A DNA stretch of 64,000 bases. Source: Hyphomicrobiaceae bacterium (GTDB lineage Bacteria; Pseudomonadota; Alphaproteobacteria; Rhizobiales; Hyphomicrobiaceae). Positions 37,718 through 46,049 of the stretch are shown piece by piece (the stretch's first letter is position 1; every line of letters begins with the position of its first letter). Both the position numbers and the translations under genes were made by a program. The notes below the pieces were generated by a model that searched no databases, had not been told where the DNA came from, and saw nothing but the letters and a program-made list of their open reading frames with translations. The DNA lies in assembly GCA_016793635.1 (NCBI GenBank), contig JAEUMD010000016.1, positions 1 to 64,000 of the forward strand. Reading direction: 5' to 3'.

Positions 37718-38247
37718 GCCATGCACTCCCTGAGGGCCTGCAAGCCGCGCTTCACCCAGGATTTGGCGGTGCCGAGCGGAACGCCGAGCAGACCCGCGAT
37801 TTCGCCGTGAGAGTAGCCAGCGACGTAGGATAGCAGCAGGCTCTTGCGCTTCTCGACCTCGATGGCCTCGAGACACGTTCTGAGCCGGCTCGACTGCGAT
37901 AGCCGGTCGAAGGCGTCGTCGATGACCGAGTGGCTTTCGCGCGCGGCTTCGAGCGCGTCGCCGTCGAGCAGGTCCTCCCGGTTGGCATCCCGGATCACAT
38001 TCAGCGACCGGTTGCGGACAATGGTATAGATCCAACCACGGGCCGAGCCGACGCTCGCATCAAAGCTCGCGGCATTCTGCCAGATTTGCACGAAGGCATC
38101 CTGAACCACTTCCTCGGCAATGTCGCGCCGCCGCACGATGCGCTGGGCAACGGCGATGAGCCGGCCCGCTTCCTGCTCGAACAGGGATCGGAGCGCCGAC
38201 CGGTCCCCCCGCGCACAGCCCGAAATCATCTCTGAATAGTCCAGCAT
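37714..38247 (-). CDS. ECF-type RNA polymerase sigma factor (SigK-like group)
   Basis: 177 residues with region 2 (RDIAEEVVQDAFVQIWQNA ... GWIYTIVRNRSLNVIR) and region 4 (LLLSYVAGYSHGEIAGLLGV then TAKSWVKRGLQALRE). Linked by ATGA overlap to an RskA-type anti-sigma gene. A promoter motif GCATCC-N15-CGTGTT precedes it and an identical motif precedes the divergent DUF4394 gene, so it probably activates both. The motif resembles known SigK-type -35 elements. Confidence 0.92.
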   Translation of the reverse strand: MLDYSEMISGCARGDRSALRSLFEQEAGRLIAVAQRIVRRRDIAEEVVQDAFVQIWQNAASFDASVGSARGWIYTIVRNRSLNVIRDANREDLLDGDALEAARESHSVIDDAFDRLSQSSRLRTCLEAIEVEKRKSLLLSYVAGYSHGEIAGLLGVPLGTAKSWVKRGLQALRECMA

Positions 38248-38301
38248 CAGGTGCGCGCCCCCAGGCCGCGATTGAAAAAGACGGCATGCCGCCCATCACT
38301 C

Positions 38302-38328
38302 AACACGCAAGACCGCGTGTTTGGATGC
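38302..38328 (-). promoter_or_regulatory. Candidate autoregulated ECF promoter of the sigma-anti-sigma operon
   Basis: On the minus strand: GCATCC (38328-38323), 15-bp spacer, CGTGTT (38307-38302). The first base of the sigma gene lies 55 bp downstream. The same two elements with the same spacer occur on the other strand before the DUF4394 gene. Confidence 0.72.
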
Positions 38329-38366
38329 AGCCTCTTACGGACAGAAATTAAAATTGGAGCATCCCT

Positions 38367-38393
38367 GCATCCAAACGCTGGCCGCCCCGTGTT
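38367..38393 (+). promoter_or_regulatory. Candidate ECF promoter of the DUF4394 gene
   Basis: GCATCC (38367-38372), 15-bp spacer, CGTGTT (38388-38393), 83 bp upstream of the ATG. The extended -35 sequence TGCATCCAAAC is identical to that of the divergent sigma gene promoter. Confidence 0.72.
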
Positions 38394-38475
38394 CTCCAAA
38401 CACGCAGGCGAAAGTTACCCCGGTACCACCGGCGGTCATGGCCTGTGAAACGCTGAACAACTCAGGGAGCATGCC

Positions 38476-39261
38476 ATGCGAACCATCCATCTGGCCATCG
38501 TCACCCTTCTCGCGAGTGGAGCCGCCGCACCTGCCGCTCTGGCCGCCAGTGCTGTCGGCCTCGTCGGCGACAACACTCTCGTCATGATCGAGGAGGGCAA
38601 GCCGGCGGTCGGAAAGGCCGTGACGGTCAAAGGTGTTCAACGCCTTCTCGGCATCGACGTGCGCCCCTCGGACAAGAAACTGTACGGGGTCGGGGCCGAT
38701 GGAACGGTCGTCACGATCGACGTCGCCACGGGCGAGGCAACCAAGGTGACGACGCTCGACAAGATGATCCCGGCCAACGCGAGTGCGATCGTCGATTTCA
38801 ACCCGGCAGCCGACAAGCTGCGCTTCATGGGCAGTGACGGAACCAATCTGCGGGCTGACCTCGCCACCGGCAAGGTCGTGACGGATGGCAGCCTCGCCTT
38901 CGAAACCGGCGACATGCATGCCGGCGAGAAGCCGAATGTGGTCGCGGCGGCCTACACCAACTCCTACGGCAAGCCCGAGAAGACGGCGATGTTCAACATC
39001 GATGCCACGATCGTCGCGCTCATTCAGCAGACGAAGCCCAACGACGGAACGCTGAAGGCCATCGGCAAGCTTGGCCTCGCAAGCGGTAAGACCTTTGCTT
39101 TCGACGTTGCGACGACAGCGGATGGAACGAACACGGCCTGGCTCGTCGCCGACAACGTGCTGCACACCGTCGCGCTCGACACCGGCAAGGCGACGATGGT
39201 CGGCAAGCTCGAAGGCGCCGAACAGCCGATCCGCGACATCGCCGTCATGCCGGCGAGCTGA
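38476..39261 (+). CDS. DUF4394 exported beta-propeller-like protein
   Basis: 261 residues. Signal peptide (LAIVTLLASGAAAPAALAA). The mature part is a repeated beta pattern (LLGIDVRPSDKKLYGVGADG, ASAIVDFNPAADKLRFMGSDG, IRDIAVMPAS) characteristic of DUF4394, a family of unknown function. AGGGAG lies 7 bp before the ATG. It is divergent from an ECF sigma/RskA pair and has the same promoter motif, so it is a likely member of that regulon and probably has an envelope stress role. It contains no cysteine. Confidence 0.85.
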   Translation: MRTIHLAIVTLLASGAAAPAALAASAVGLVGDNTLVMIEEGKPAVGKAVTVKGVQRLLGIDVRPSDKKLYGVGADGTVVTIDVATGEATKVTTLDKMIPANASAIVDFNPAADKLRFMGSDGTNLRADLATGKVVTDGSLAFETGDMHAGEKPNVVAAAYTNSYGKPEKTAMFNIDATIVALIQQTKPNDGTLKAIGKLGLASGKTFAFDVATTADGTNTAWLVADNVLHTVALDTGKATMVGKLEGAEQPIRDIAVMPAS

Positions 39262-39418
39262 CGGGCTCGACCGGTCCCCGAAATTCAGCGGCCCTCGCAG
39301 TTTCATATCCGCGATCGCCTTACGAGCGGTCCGGCTCCCCGCAGCGGGGACGGCCGCCGGTGCACTGCTCCCTCCCCCCCGTCAGCGCCGGCGGCCGCTA
39401 ATTTTCCAGAAGCAAAAA

Positions 39419-39447
39419 AAGGACGGAGCATCGCTTGCTCCGTCCTT
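39419..39447 (-). terminator. Rho-independent terminator of the mrp end of the dsr operon
   Basis: Perfect 12-bp stem AAGGACGGAGCA / TGCTCCGTCCTT with loop TCGCT. The run of seven A on its left (39414-39420) is a U tract for minus-strand transcripts, so it ends the mrp transcript about 115 bp after the stop. The 302-bp gap to the convergent DUF4394 gene holds nothing else. Confidence 0.85.
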
Positions 39448-39563
39448 CGCTCATCAATTCCGTGGCTCGATGCGGTGTGCCTTTGCGGGCTATCGAGCAG
39501 CGCGGTGGTGCTCCGCGCCTATACAGCCCGCGGCACGCTCGTCCGTGCGTCCGATTTGAAGCT

Positions 39564-41033
39564 TTAATCGCGCTTCAGGCCCTTCGCCGCCAGCTCCTCG
39601 AGATATCCCTTCCAACGCTGGTCCTTCTCCTGCCCGAGCTCGAGCAGGTACGACCACGTGTAGAGGCCGGTGTCGTGGCCGTCGTCGAACGTAATCTTCG
39701 CGGCGTACTTGCCGACCGGCTTCAGCATCTGGATCTTGACGTTGCGCTTGCCCGGCACGGTCACGCGCTGCTCGGCCGAATGGCCCTGCACCTCGGCGGA
39801 GGGGCTCAGCACGCGCAGGTACTCGGCCGGCAAGTCGTAGGAGTAGCCGTCCTTGAACGTGACCTTCAGGCTGTCGCGGTTGGGCGAGATCTTCATCACC
39901 GGCACTTCGACGCCCTTGAGCGACTGCACCTCGGCCCAGACCTTTTCCGCGATGTCGCGATAGACGGCCGCCTCAGCGCTTTCCGCGCGGATCGCGGTGA
40001 CAGGCGTGCCGGCGTCGGACAACTCGCGGATGTCCATGTGCAACGGCACGCCGCCGAGGAACTTGAGGCCGAGCTTATCCGCCTCGCGCTCGGCGCCGCC
40101 GGAGCCGAAGATGTCGTAGCGCTTGCCCGTATCGGGCGCGATGAAGAAGCTCATGTTCTCGACGATGCCGAGCACCGGCACATCGACCTTCTTGAACATG
40201 CCGAGACCCTTGCGGGCGTCGATCAGGGCGAGATCCTGCGGCGTCGAGACGATTACCGAGCCGGTGATCGGCACCTGCTGCGCGATCGTCAGCTGCACGT
40301 CGCCGGTGCCGGGCGGCATGTCGATGACGAGGGCATCGAGATCGCCGTCGATATTCCAGGCAACGTCGAACAGCATCTGCTGCAGCGCCTGCACGACCAT
40401 CGGGCCACGCCAGATGATCGGCATGTCCTCCTCGATGAGAAAGCCGATCGACATGACGTCGAGGCCGAATGCCTTGAGTGGGATCAGCTTCTGCTGGTCC
40501 GCGGTCGCGGTCGGGTGCTGCCCGGTGAGGCCGAGCAGGCGAGGCTGAGAGGGACCGTAGATGTCGGCGTCGAACATGCCGACCTTGAGGCCGAGCGCCT
40601 GCAGGCCGAGCGCGAGGTTGACCGCTGTCGTCGACTTGCCGACGCCGCCCTTGCCGGACGCGACGGCGATGATGTGCCGGACGCCGGGCAGGCCGGGAAT
40701 TGAGGTGACGCCGCGCGGCTGTGCGGCCACCGGGGGCGAAGGGGCACGGGCGGGCTCAGCCGAGCCGTTGGAGGATTTCGAGCCCGCCGATTCCGCGGTC
40801 AGGACCGCCGTGACGTTGCCGACGCCCGGCACCTGCCTCACGGCATCCTCTGCGGCGCGACGCATCGCTTCGAGCTCGCCTGCGCGCTCGATCGGAACGG
40901 TGATCGAGAAATAGACCCGGTCTTCCTTGACCACCGTTTCAGAGACGAGGCCGAGATCGACCAGGTTGCCCGTGCCGTCCGGCCCCGGAACCGTCTTCAG
41001 CCTGTCGATGATCGCATTCTTGGTTACGGCCAT
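39564..41033 (-). CDS. mrp: Mrp/ApbC P-loop ATPase fused to a DUF971 domain
   Basis: 489 residues. N-terminal MIP18/DUF59 domain (about 5-85), then the Mrp ATPase with its deviant Walker A (SGKGGVGKST, about residue 126), DADIYGPS, and VIDMPPGTGD. A C-terminal DUF971 domain follows (about 395-489; DLPAEYLRVLSPSAE and FDDGHDTGLYTWSYL). Mrp proteins carry and insert Fe-S clusters using a CxxC; here the site reads FIAPDTGKRYDIFG and has no cysteine. It is the last gene of the dsr-oriented run, 171 bp after the DUF4202 gene, so a role in maturing Dsr Fe-S proteins is plausible but unproven. Confidence 0.9.
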   Translation of the reverse strand: MAVTKNAIIDRLKTVPGPDGTGNLVDLGLVSETVVKEDRVYFSITVPIERAGELEAMRRAAEDAVRQVPGVGNVTAVLTAESAGSKSSNGSAEPARAPSPPVAAQPRGVTSIPGLPGVRHIIAVASGKGGVGKSTTAVNLALGLQALGLKVGMFDADIYGPSQPRLLGLTGQHPTATADQQKLIPLKAFGLDVMSIGFLIEEDMPIIWRGPMVVQALQQMLFDVAWNIDGDLDALVIDMPPGTGDVQLTIAQQVPITGSVIVSTPQDLALIDARKGLGMFKKVDVPVLGIVENMSFFIAPDTGKRYDIFGSGGAEREADKLGLKFLGGVPLHMDIRELSDAGTPVTAIRAESAEAAVYRDIAEKVWAEVQSLKGVEVPVMKISPNRDSLKVTFKDGYSYDLPAEYLRVLSPSAEVQGHSAEQRVTVPGKRNVKIQMLKPVGKYAAKITFDDGHDTGLYTWSYLLELGQEKDQRWKGYLEELAAKGLKRD

Positions 41034-41204
41034 GAATTGTCTTCCCTCACCCTCGGGCCCGCTTGGCGGCACCCCGCGTTTCCTGCCGGCCCGCTTGTCG
41101 GGCCGTGCTTGTCGAGATTTAACATTCGCGTTTTGCGATGTTTGGTCCAAATGGCGATCCCGCCCCGCGATTGCAAGGCGCTGCCGGAAACGCACGGACC
41201 GCGA

Positions 41205-41846
41205 TCAGTCGATGGCGACGGCGGCGAGCTTGGCCAGCGTATCCGCCTCGCGCTCGACGGCCTTCATGATGAGCGCGCGCTTGGCCTCGGGCAGGTCGAG
41301 TGCGAGTGCCGCCTGATGCCCCTTCGGCGACATCTTGCGCAGCGTCTTGCCGACGATGTCGAGAACCTTGTCCTCGTCGTAGCTCGAGTACTTGGCGAGG
41401 AACTCATCGATGTAGTGCTCGACGAAGACCACGTCGACGACGTTCTCGAGCGCCTGGCTCTCGCGGTCCTTCTTGAGCTGCTCTTTCTTCACCATCATCA
41501 CCACGCGGGCGATCTCGTCTTCCGAGTAGCCGCTCTTGGCCATGAGCTGCGAAATCAGTTTGGCGTGATGCTCCCGGCAAGTCTTGCGCCAGTCGTTATA
41601 GCCGGTGCGGCCCTCGGGGAAACGGTCTCGCGGGATATCCCAGCGGCGGATGTGCTGGGCGCGCGCGGCGATGCGCAGCGTCTCGGAAGCATCCGGATAC
41701 ATAGCGGCGAGGCGCTCGGTCATGCGCTCGGCGTAGACAACCTCGTAGGGGCGCTTCACGCCGCCGACGACCGTCGAGCGTGGGTCGTCCGCATTGGCGG
41801 CATCGATGGCCTTGATGGTCTCGTCGAAGCGGGCAGAATTGGTCAT
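41205..41846 (-). CDS. DUF4202 family protein
   Basis: 213 residues, soluble. The segments FDETIKAIDAANADDPR, ELVYAERMTERLAAMYPDAS-like and RAQHIRRWDIPR with GYNDWRKTCREHHAK mark the DUF4202 family. Several conserved His residues (AQHIRRW, REHHAK, EHYIDEF) give it an HD-domain-like look. Function unknown. It starts 26 bp downstream of dsrN and is certainly in the dsr transcript, which makes it a candidate accessory factor. ATG at 41846 follows AACAGGAGCCGACG. Confidence 0.85.
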   Translation of the reverse strand: MTNSARFDETIKAIDAANADDPRSTVVGGVKRPYEVVYAERMTERLAAMYPDASETLRIAARAQHIRRWDIPRDRFPEGRTGYNDWRKTCREHHAKLISQLMAKSGYSEDEIARVVMMVKKEQLKKDRESQALENVVDVVFVEHYIDEFLAKYSSYDEDKVLDIVGKTLRKMSPKGHQAALALDLPEAKRALIMKAVEREADTLAKLAAVAID

Positions 41847-41872
41847 GATCGTCGGCTCCTGTTCGTTGCGGC

Positions 41873-43339
41873 TCAGGATGTCGAGAGCTGGCTTTGTGTT
41901 GGGCGCCGGCTCATCGGCGTCGCGGCGCGAGCGTCGTTGGTGCGTAACCGGGCAGCCTTGCGCTCTCGTACGAATGCTACGAAGCGGCGTGCCCAGGGAT
42001 TGCGACTGGTATCGCGCTGATGCGTGAACGTGGCCAGCAGATTTTGCACCACGATACCGTCGTTGCGGCCGTCGATGCCCTCTCCGCGTGCCACGTCGAA
42101 GGCGTAGTCGAGCCCGGCGGGCAAGTTGCGAATGGCGGCGTAATGGAACTCGTGCGCGTTGATCCGCGTGCCTTCTCCGCCCGCGCCGTCGCAGGCCGGC
42201 CATGGCGACGCGGCGGTTTCGACGAGGCGAACCTGGCCGCGGCCCTGCGGCTTGGGGTTCATCACCGCGTCGCCCGGTACGACGCCGACCATGTCGCCCG
42301 TTTCATCGCCGAACGAGATGCTGCGGCACATGTACATGAGCCCGCCGCATTCAACGTAGGCTGGCATGCCGCTTTCGATCGCGGCGCGAATATCGGCGCG
42401 AAGTCCGCTGTTGGCGGCGAGGGCCTCGATCTGCGTCTCGGGGAATCCGCCGCCGATCAGCAGTCCATCGGCGTCGGGCAAACGCTGGTCGCAGAGCGTG
42501 TCGAAAAAGACGAGATCTGCACCTGCCCGCTCGAGGGTCTCGAGATCGTCGGGATAGTAGAACCCGAACGCAGTATCGCGGGCGACCGCGATGCGAACTT
42601 TCGCCCCCACCGGAGCGTCGGCTGGCGCCGGTACACTTGGCGGTCTGGCAACGGGAGGAGCGGTTGCCGCCAGTGAACGGATCGCGTCGAGGTCGAAGCT
42701 CGCCCGCACGGCATCGCTGATCGCGGCAATGCGGGTCTCCACCTCGCCCGTCTCCGAGGGCGTAGTAAGTCCGAGGTGGCGTTCACGCACGGCGAGGCGT
42801 TCGTCACGCCGCAGGCATCCGAGGATCGGCAGATCGGTGTAGCGGGCGACGGCCTCGCGCAGCTTGGCCTCGTGACGAGGGCCTGCGACCTTGTTCAGTA
42901 CGACACCGGCAATGCGCACCGCGGGGTCGAACATGCGGTAGCCGAGCAGCAAGGGCGCGATGCCGCGCGTGATGCCTTCGGTATCGACAACCAGAATGAC
43001 CGGCGCACCGAGCAGTTTCGCCAGCGCGGCATTGCTGTCGCTGCCCTCGAGATCGACGCCGTCGAACAGTCCCTTGTTGGCCTCGATGATCGAGATGTCG
43101 GAACCTGCGGATTTCTCAGCGAACATGGCCGCGATCTCGTCGCGGTTCTGGGTGTTGAAATCGAGATTGTAGCAAGGCCGCCCGACCGCGCGCGCATGCC
43201 ACATCGGATCGATATAATCCGGCCCCTTCTTGAAGGTCTGCACCGCGAGGCCGAGTTCGCGCAGCGCACGCGCCAAGCCGAGCGTCACCGTCGTCTTGCC
43301 GGAGGACTTGTGTGCGGCGGCGATCAGCAGGTGGGCCAA
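41873..43339 (-). CDS. dsrN: Siroheme amidase DsrN (CobB/CbiA family)
   Basis: 488 residues. ATP-dependent glutamine amidotransferase related to cobyrinic acid a,c-diamide synthase; DsrN converts siroheme to the siroheme amide used by DsrAB. The P-loop (AAAHKSSGKTT) is at the N-terminus. KGPDYIDPMWH and EANKGLFDG follow, and the C-terminal GATase domain has the catalytic Cys in YVECGGLMYM and His in NAHEFHYA. The start is TTG (43339) with CCAGGAG about 10 bp upstream; no ATG is available nearby. It lies 109 bp after dsrP in the usual place at the end of the dsr core. Confidence 0.92.
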   Translation of the reverse strand: MAHLLIAAAHKSSGKTTVTLGLARALRELGLAVQTFKKGPDYIDPMWHARAVGRPCYNLDFNTQNRDEIAAMFAEKSAGSDISIIEANKGLFDGVDLEGSDSNAALAKLLGAPVILVVDTEGITRGIAPLLLGYRMFDPAVRIAGVVLNKVAGPRHEAKLREAVARYTDLPILGCLRRDERLAVRERHLGLTTPSETGEVETRIAAISDAVRASFDLDAIRSLAATAPPVARPPSVPAPADAPVGAKVRIAVARDTAFGFYYPDDLETLERAGADLVFFDTLCDQRLPDADGLLIGGGFPETQIEALAANSGLRADIRAAIESGMPAYVECGGLMYMCRSISFGDETGDMVGVVPGDAVMNPKPQGRGQVRLVETAASPWPACDGAGGEGTRINAHEFHYAAIRNLPAGLDYAFDVARGEGIDGRNDGIVVQNLLATFTHQRDTSRNPWARRFVAFVRERKAARLRTNDARAATPMSRRPTQSQLSTS

Positions 43340-43448
43340 CTCACGCGACTCCTGGTTTCAAGATGCATCGGCTGGTCGGAACCGCGGCGCCGCTGATCGA
43401 ACGGCCTCCCGCGAGCCGGCCGCGAGGCGCCCAGTCGCGCGCCTCGCC

Positions 43449-44666
43449 TCAGCCGTCGTACTCTTCGCCCTTCGGCAGAAACGGCATCACCTTCAGCGCC
43501 ACGCCGGTTATGAGCATGGCGATCGAGACACCGGCGATGCCGAGCAGGACCTCCGGCAGCGACGGCGCGTAGTTTGCGATCTGGCCGTCGAGGAACGAGC
43601 TCGACACCTCCTTGCCGGGGAACAGCTTGAGCGGGAACGCCTGTCCGCCGATGATGGTCACGTACATGAAGCAGAGGCCGCCGATCAGAGCGAGGATCGA
43701 GGCGACGGTGAGCGCGCGCCGCTCGGAGATGTAAGCCTTGCCGGCATTGCTTCCGGCGAGCAGCAGAAGGCCCGCTGGAATAACCAGCCCGACGACGATG
43801 TGCCCGAGCCAGAACAGCTTCGTATAGATGCCGCCGTCGCGCAGGATGAACATCTCGACGTCCCAATGCTGCGCGGCATAGAGGTTCGTCAGGTGCTGGA
43901 CGATAGTGAAGTAGAGCACCGCCAGCGCGAAGATGATGAGCAGGCCGCGGAAGCTCGACACCATCTCGTCGTTGAGCAGGCGCTGGCGCGTCTCGCGGCA
44001 CATGGTGAGCAGCACCAGAACCGTGAATGCGAGACCGTAGAGGAACGATGCGGCGATGAACAGCGGCGCCATGATCGCCGCGTCGTAGGCTTCGCGCGCG
44101 ACGAGGAAGCCGAAGATCGAGCCGGTGCCCGTGGTGAGCGCGAGGCGCCACACGAACGCGAACCAGCCAGCGGCCTTGGTGTAGGCCGGATTGCGAGCGG
44201 TCCCCCGATCCATCATCGTGAACAGGTAGGCCGCCACGATGACCAGGAAGCCCGTGTAGAGATAGATGTTCCAGGAGAAGATGGACTTGAAGTTATAGGT
44301 CGTCATGGCGACGGTCAGACGCTCGGGCCGTCCGAGGTCCAGCACCAGTACCGCGAGGCCGCCGGCCAGCAGCGCGATTGCAAGCACACCGGAGAGGCGT
44401 GCGAACGGCTTGTAGGCGAGCCGGTTGAACACGGAAGAGATCGACGCGACGTTGAGTGCGCCGGAGGCGGCGACGATCAAGAACACGGCGAACACGTGCG
44501 GCGTGCCCCACACCACGGCATTGTTCATGCCCGTGACGATGTGACCGTGATGCTCCATGTACAGGACGGCGCCGAGCCCGACCATGATGAGGGCGGCGTG
44601 CATGGCGAGCAGCCCCCAGAACAGCACGCTGTGGTCGTCGAGCTTCTGATACGTGATATGCGCCAT
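43449..44666 (-). CDS. dsrP: DsrP, NrfD-like membrane subunit of DsrMKJOP
   Basis: 405 residues, with about ten membrane spans typical of NrfD/PsrC proteins (for example LLAMHAALIMVGLGAVLYM and FLVIVAAYLFTMM). It binds no cofactor that can be read from sequence and should exchange electrons with the quinone pool, taking them from DsrO/DsrJ on the periplasmic side. It starts 52 bp after dsrO and precedes dsrN, as in Allochromatium. Confidence 0.93.
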   Translation of the reverse strand: MAHITYQKLDDHSVLFWGLLAMHAALIMVGLGAVLYMEHHGHIVTGMNNAVVWGTPHVFAVFLIVAASGALNVASISSVFNRLAYKPFARLSGVLAIALLAGGLAVLVLDLGRPERLTVAMTTYNFKSIFSWNIYLYTGFLVIVAAYLFTMMDRGTARNPAYTKAAGWFAFVWRLALTTGTGSIFGFLVAREAYDAAIMAPLFIAASFLYGLAFTVLVLLTMCRETRQRLLNDEMVSSFRGLLIIFALAVLYFTIVQHLTNLYAAQHWDVEMFILRDGGIYTKLFWLGHIVVGLVIPAGLLLLAGSNAGKAYISERRALTVASILALIGGLCFMYVTIIGGQAFPLKLFPGKEVSSSFLDGQIANYAPSLPEVLLGIAGVSIAMLITGVALKVMPFLPKGEEYDG

Positions 44667-44718
44667 GGTTGTTCTCGTCCTTCGGACCTTGGCGCCGGCG
44701 CGTGGCCGGCGGGTCTCG

Positions 44719-45570
44719 TCAGATATTCTGGTAGTAGACGCCGGGATCCGTGCCGAGGTCGTCGCGGATGCGCGTCGTGCGGTAGGTCGCGACGCGCTTC
44801 GCGATCTCGGAATTGGGATCGTTGAGGTCGCCGAAGATCATCGCGTTGTTGCCGGTCTTCGTGCAGGCCTCGACGCACGCGGGCGTGCGGCCGGAATCGA
44901 CGCGATGAACGCACATCGTGCAGCTCTCGACGCAGCCCTTGCCGCGCGGCGCATATTCCTTCTGGTCCTGCAGCGGCTCGTGGACGAACGAACGCGCCTT
45001 GTACGGGCACGCCATCATGCAATAGCGGCAGCCGATGCAGATGTGGCGGTCGACCAGCACGATGCCGTCGGCGCGTTTGAACGAGGCACCCGTCGGGCAC
45101 ACGTCGACGCACGGCGGATTGGCACAGTGCTGGCACATCATCGGCAGCGAGAACTGCGAGCCGTTCTTCGGATCGCGAACCGTGAGCTTGCGGATCCACT
45201 GCGCGTCCGTCTCCGGGCGCGTTGGCGTTGCCCAGCCGTTCTCCGTCGAGCAAGCCGTGACACAGCTCGAGCAACCGTCCTGGCATTTGCCGGCGTCGAT
45301 CAGCAGGCCCCAGCGGTTCTTGGCCGAGACCTTCTGGTCCGCTGGACGGGCATTGGCCGGCGTGCTCTCGGCGTAGGCCATCAACGTGACGCCCGGCGCA
45401 AGCGCCATGGTCGCGAATGCGGAAGCAGACTTTAGGAAGAAGCGGCGTGCGGCGCTGATCGGTGCGATCTCGTCGGACTGGAGCGACGCGCCGCCCGATG
45501 CGCAGCCGCAACCGCTGCCGCAGCCACCGCCATTCTTCGCTGAGCGTTCCTCGAAGCTCGAGCAGCTCAT
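44719..45570 (-). CDS. dsrO: DsrO, periplasmic four-cluster ferredoxin of DsrMKJOP
   Basis: 283 residues. A Tat signal (ARRFFLKSASAF, Arg42-Arg43) directs folded export. Four [4Fe-4S] motifs are visible: CQDGCSSCVTAC, CQHCANPPCVDVCP, CIGCRYCMMACP and CVESCTMC with a final CVEAC. The n-region before the twin arginines is 41 residues long and Cys/Gly-rich (Cys3, 17, 21, 23), which is odd for a Tat signal. The start overlaps the stop of dsrJ (ATGA), and dsrP follows. Confidence 0.94.
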   Translation of the reverse strand: MSCSSFEERSAKNGGGCGSGCGCASGGASLQSDEIAPISAARRFFLKSASAFATMALAPGVTLMAYAESTPANARPADQKVSAKNRWGLLIDAGKCQDGCSSCVTACSTENGWATPTRPETDAQWIRKLTVRDPKNGSQFSLPMMCQHCANPPCVDVCPTGASFKRADGIVLVDRHICIGCRYCMMACPYKARSFVHEPLQDQKEYAPRGKGCVESCTMCVHRVDSGRTPACVEACTKTGNNAMIFGDLNDPNSEIAKRVATYRTTRIRDDLGTDPGVYYQNI

Positions 45571-46037
45571 CGCTGAACCTCCTTCAGGTAGGCGGAGAGG
45601 GCCGCCACATCGCCGTTGTGAGGGTCCGCGTCGGCCGCGCCCGATTGCGTCGCCGCGCCTTCGGGACGCGAGGCGTGGCACTCGAAGCAGTCGAGCTTCA
45701 CCGCCGCATAGTCGTGGCACGTACGGCAGAAGTGCTTGGGATCGGCAACCGTCACCGCCTTTCCGTCGTCGCCCTTGACCGCGTGGCAGTCGACGCAACC
45801 CTTGAGGCTGAACGTGCTGGTGCGCAGCCCTTCGTGCACGGTGCCGTCACGCTGGTGCTTCAGCACGCTCATATGGTTACGGCGCATCCACCCCGTTTCC
45901 GCGACGCACTTGTCGCCGCGTCCCTTGGCGACCTGGGGCGGGCCAGCGGATGCCGGGTCCGGTAACACCCCGAGAGACAGGATCGCGAGCAGCAGCCATG
46001 CCGCCGCGACCCTGCCGATATGCCATGCGATGCGCAT
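45567..46037 (-). CDS. dsrJ: DsrJ, periplasmic triheme cytochrome c
   Basis: 156 residues from the ATG at 46037 (a TTG one codon earlier is less likely). An N-terminal signal/anchor (VAAAWLLLAILSLGVL) precedes three heme c sites: CVDCH, CRTCH and CFECH. Cys44 in GDKCVAETGWMRRNHM sits where Allochromatium DsrJ has the unusual Cys axial heme ligand (Cys46), so the His/Cys heme is likely conserved. It is translationally coupled to dsrO by ATGA. Confidence 0.95.
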   Translation of the reverse strand: MRIAWHIGRVAAAWLLLAILSLGVLPDPASAGPPQVAKGRGDKCVAETGWMRRNHMSVLKHQRDGTVHEGLRTSTFSLKGCVDCHAVKGDDGKAVTVADPKHFCRTCHDYAAVKLDCFECHASRPEGAATQSGAADADPHNGDVAALSAYLKEVQR

Positions 46038-46049
46038 CAACGATCGTCC

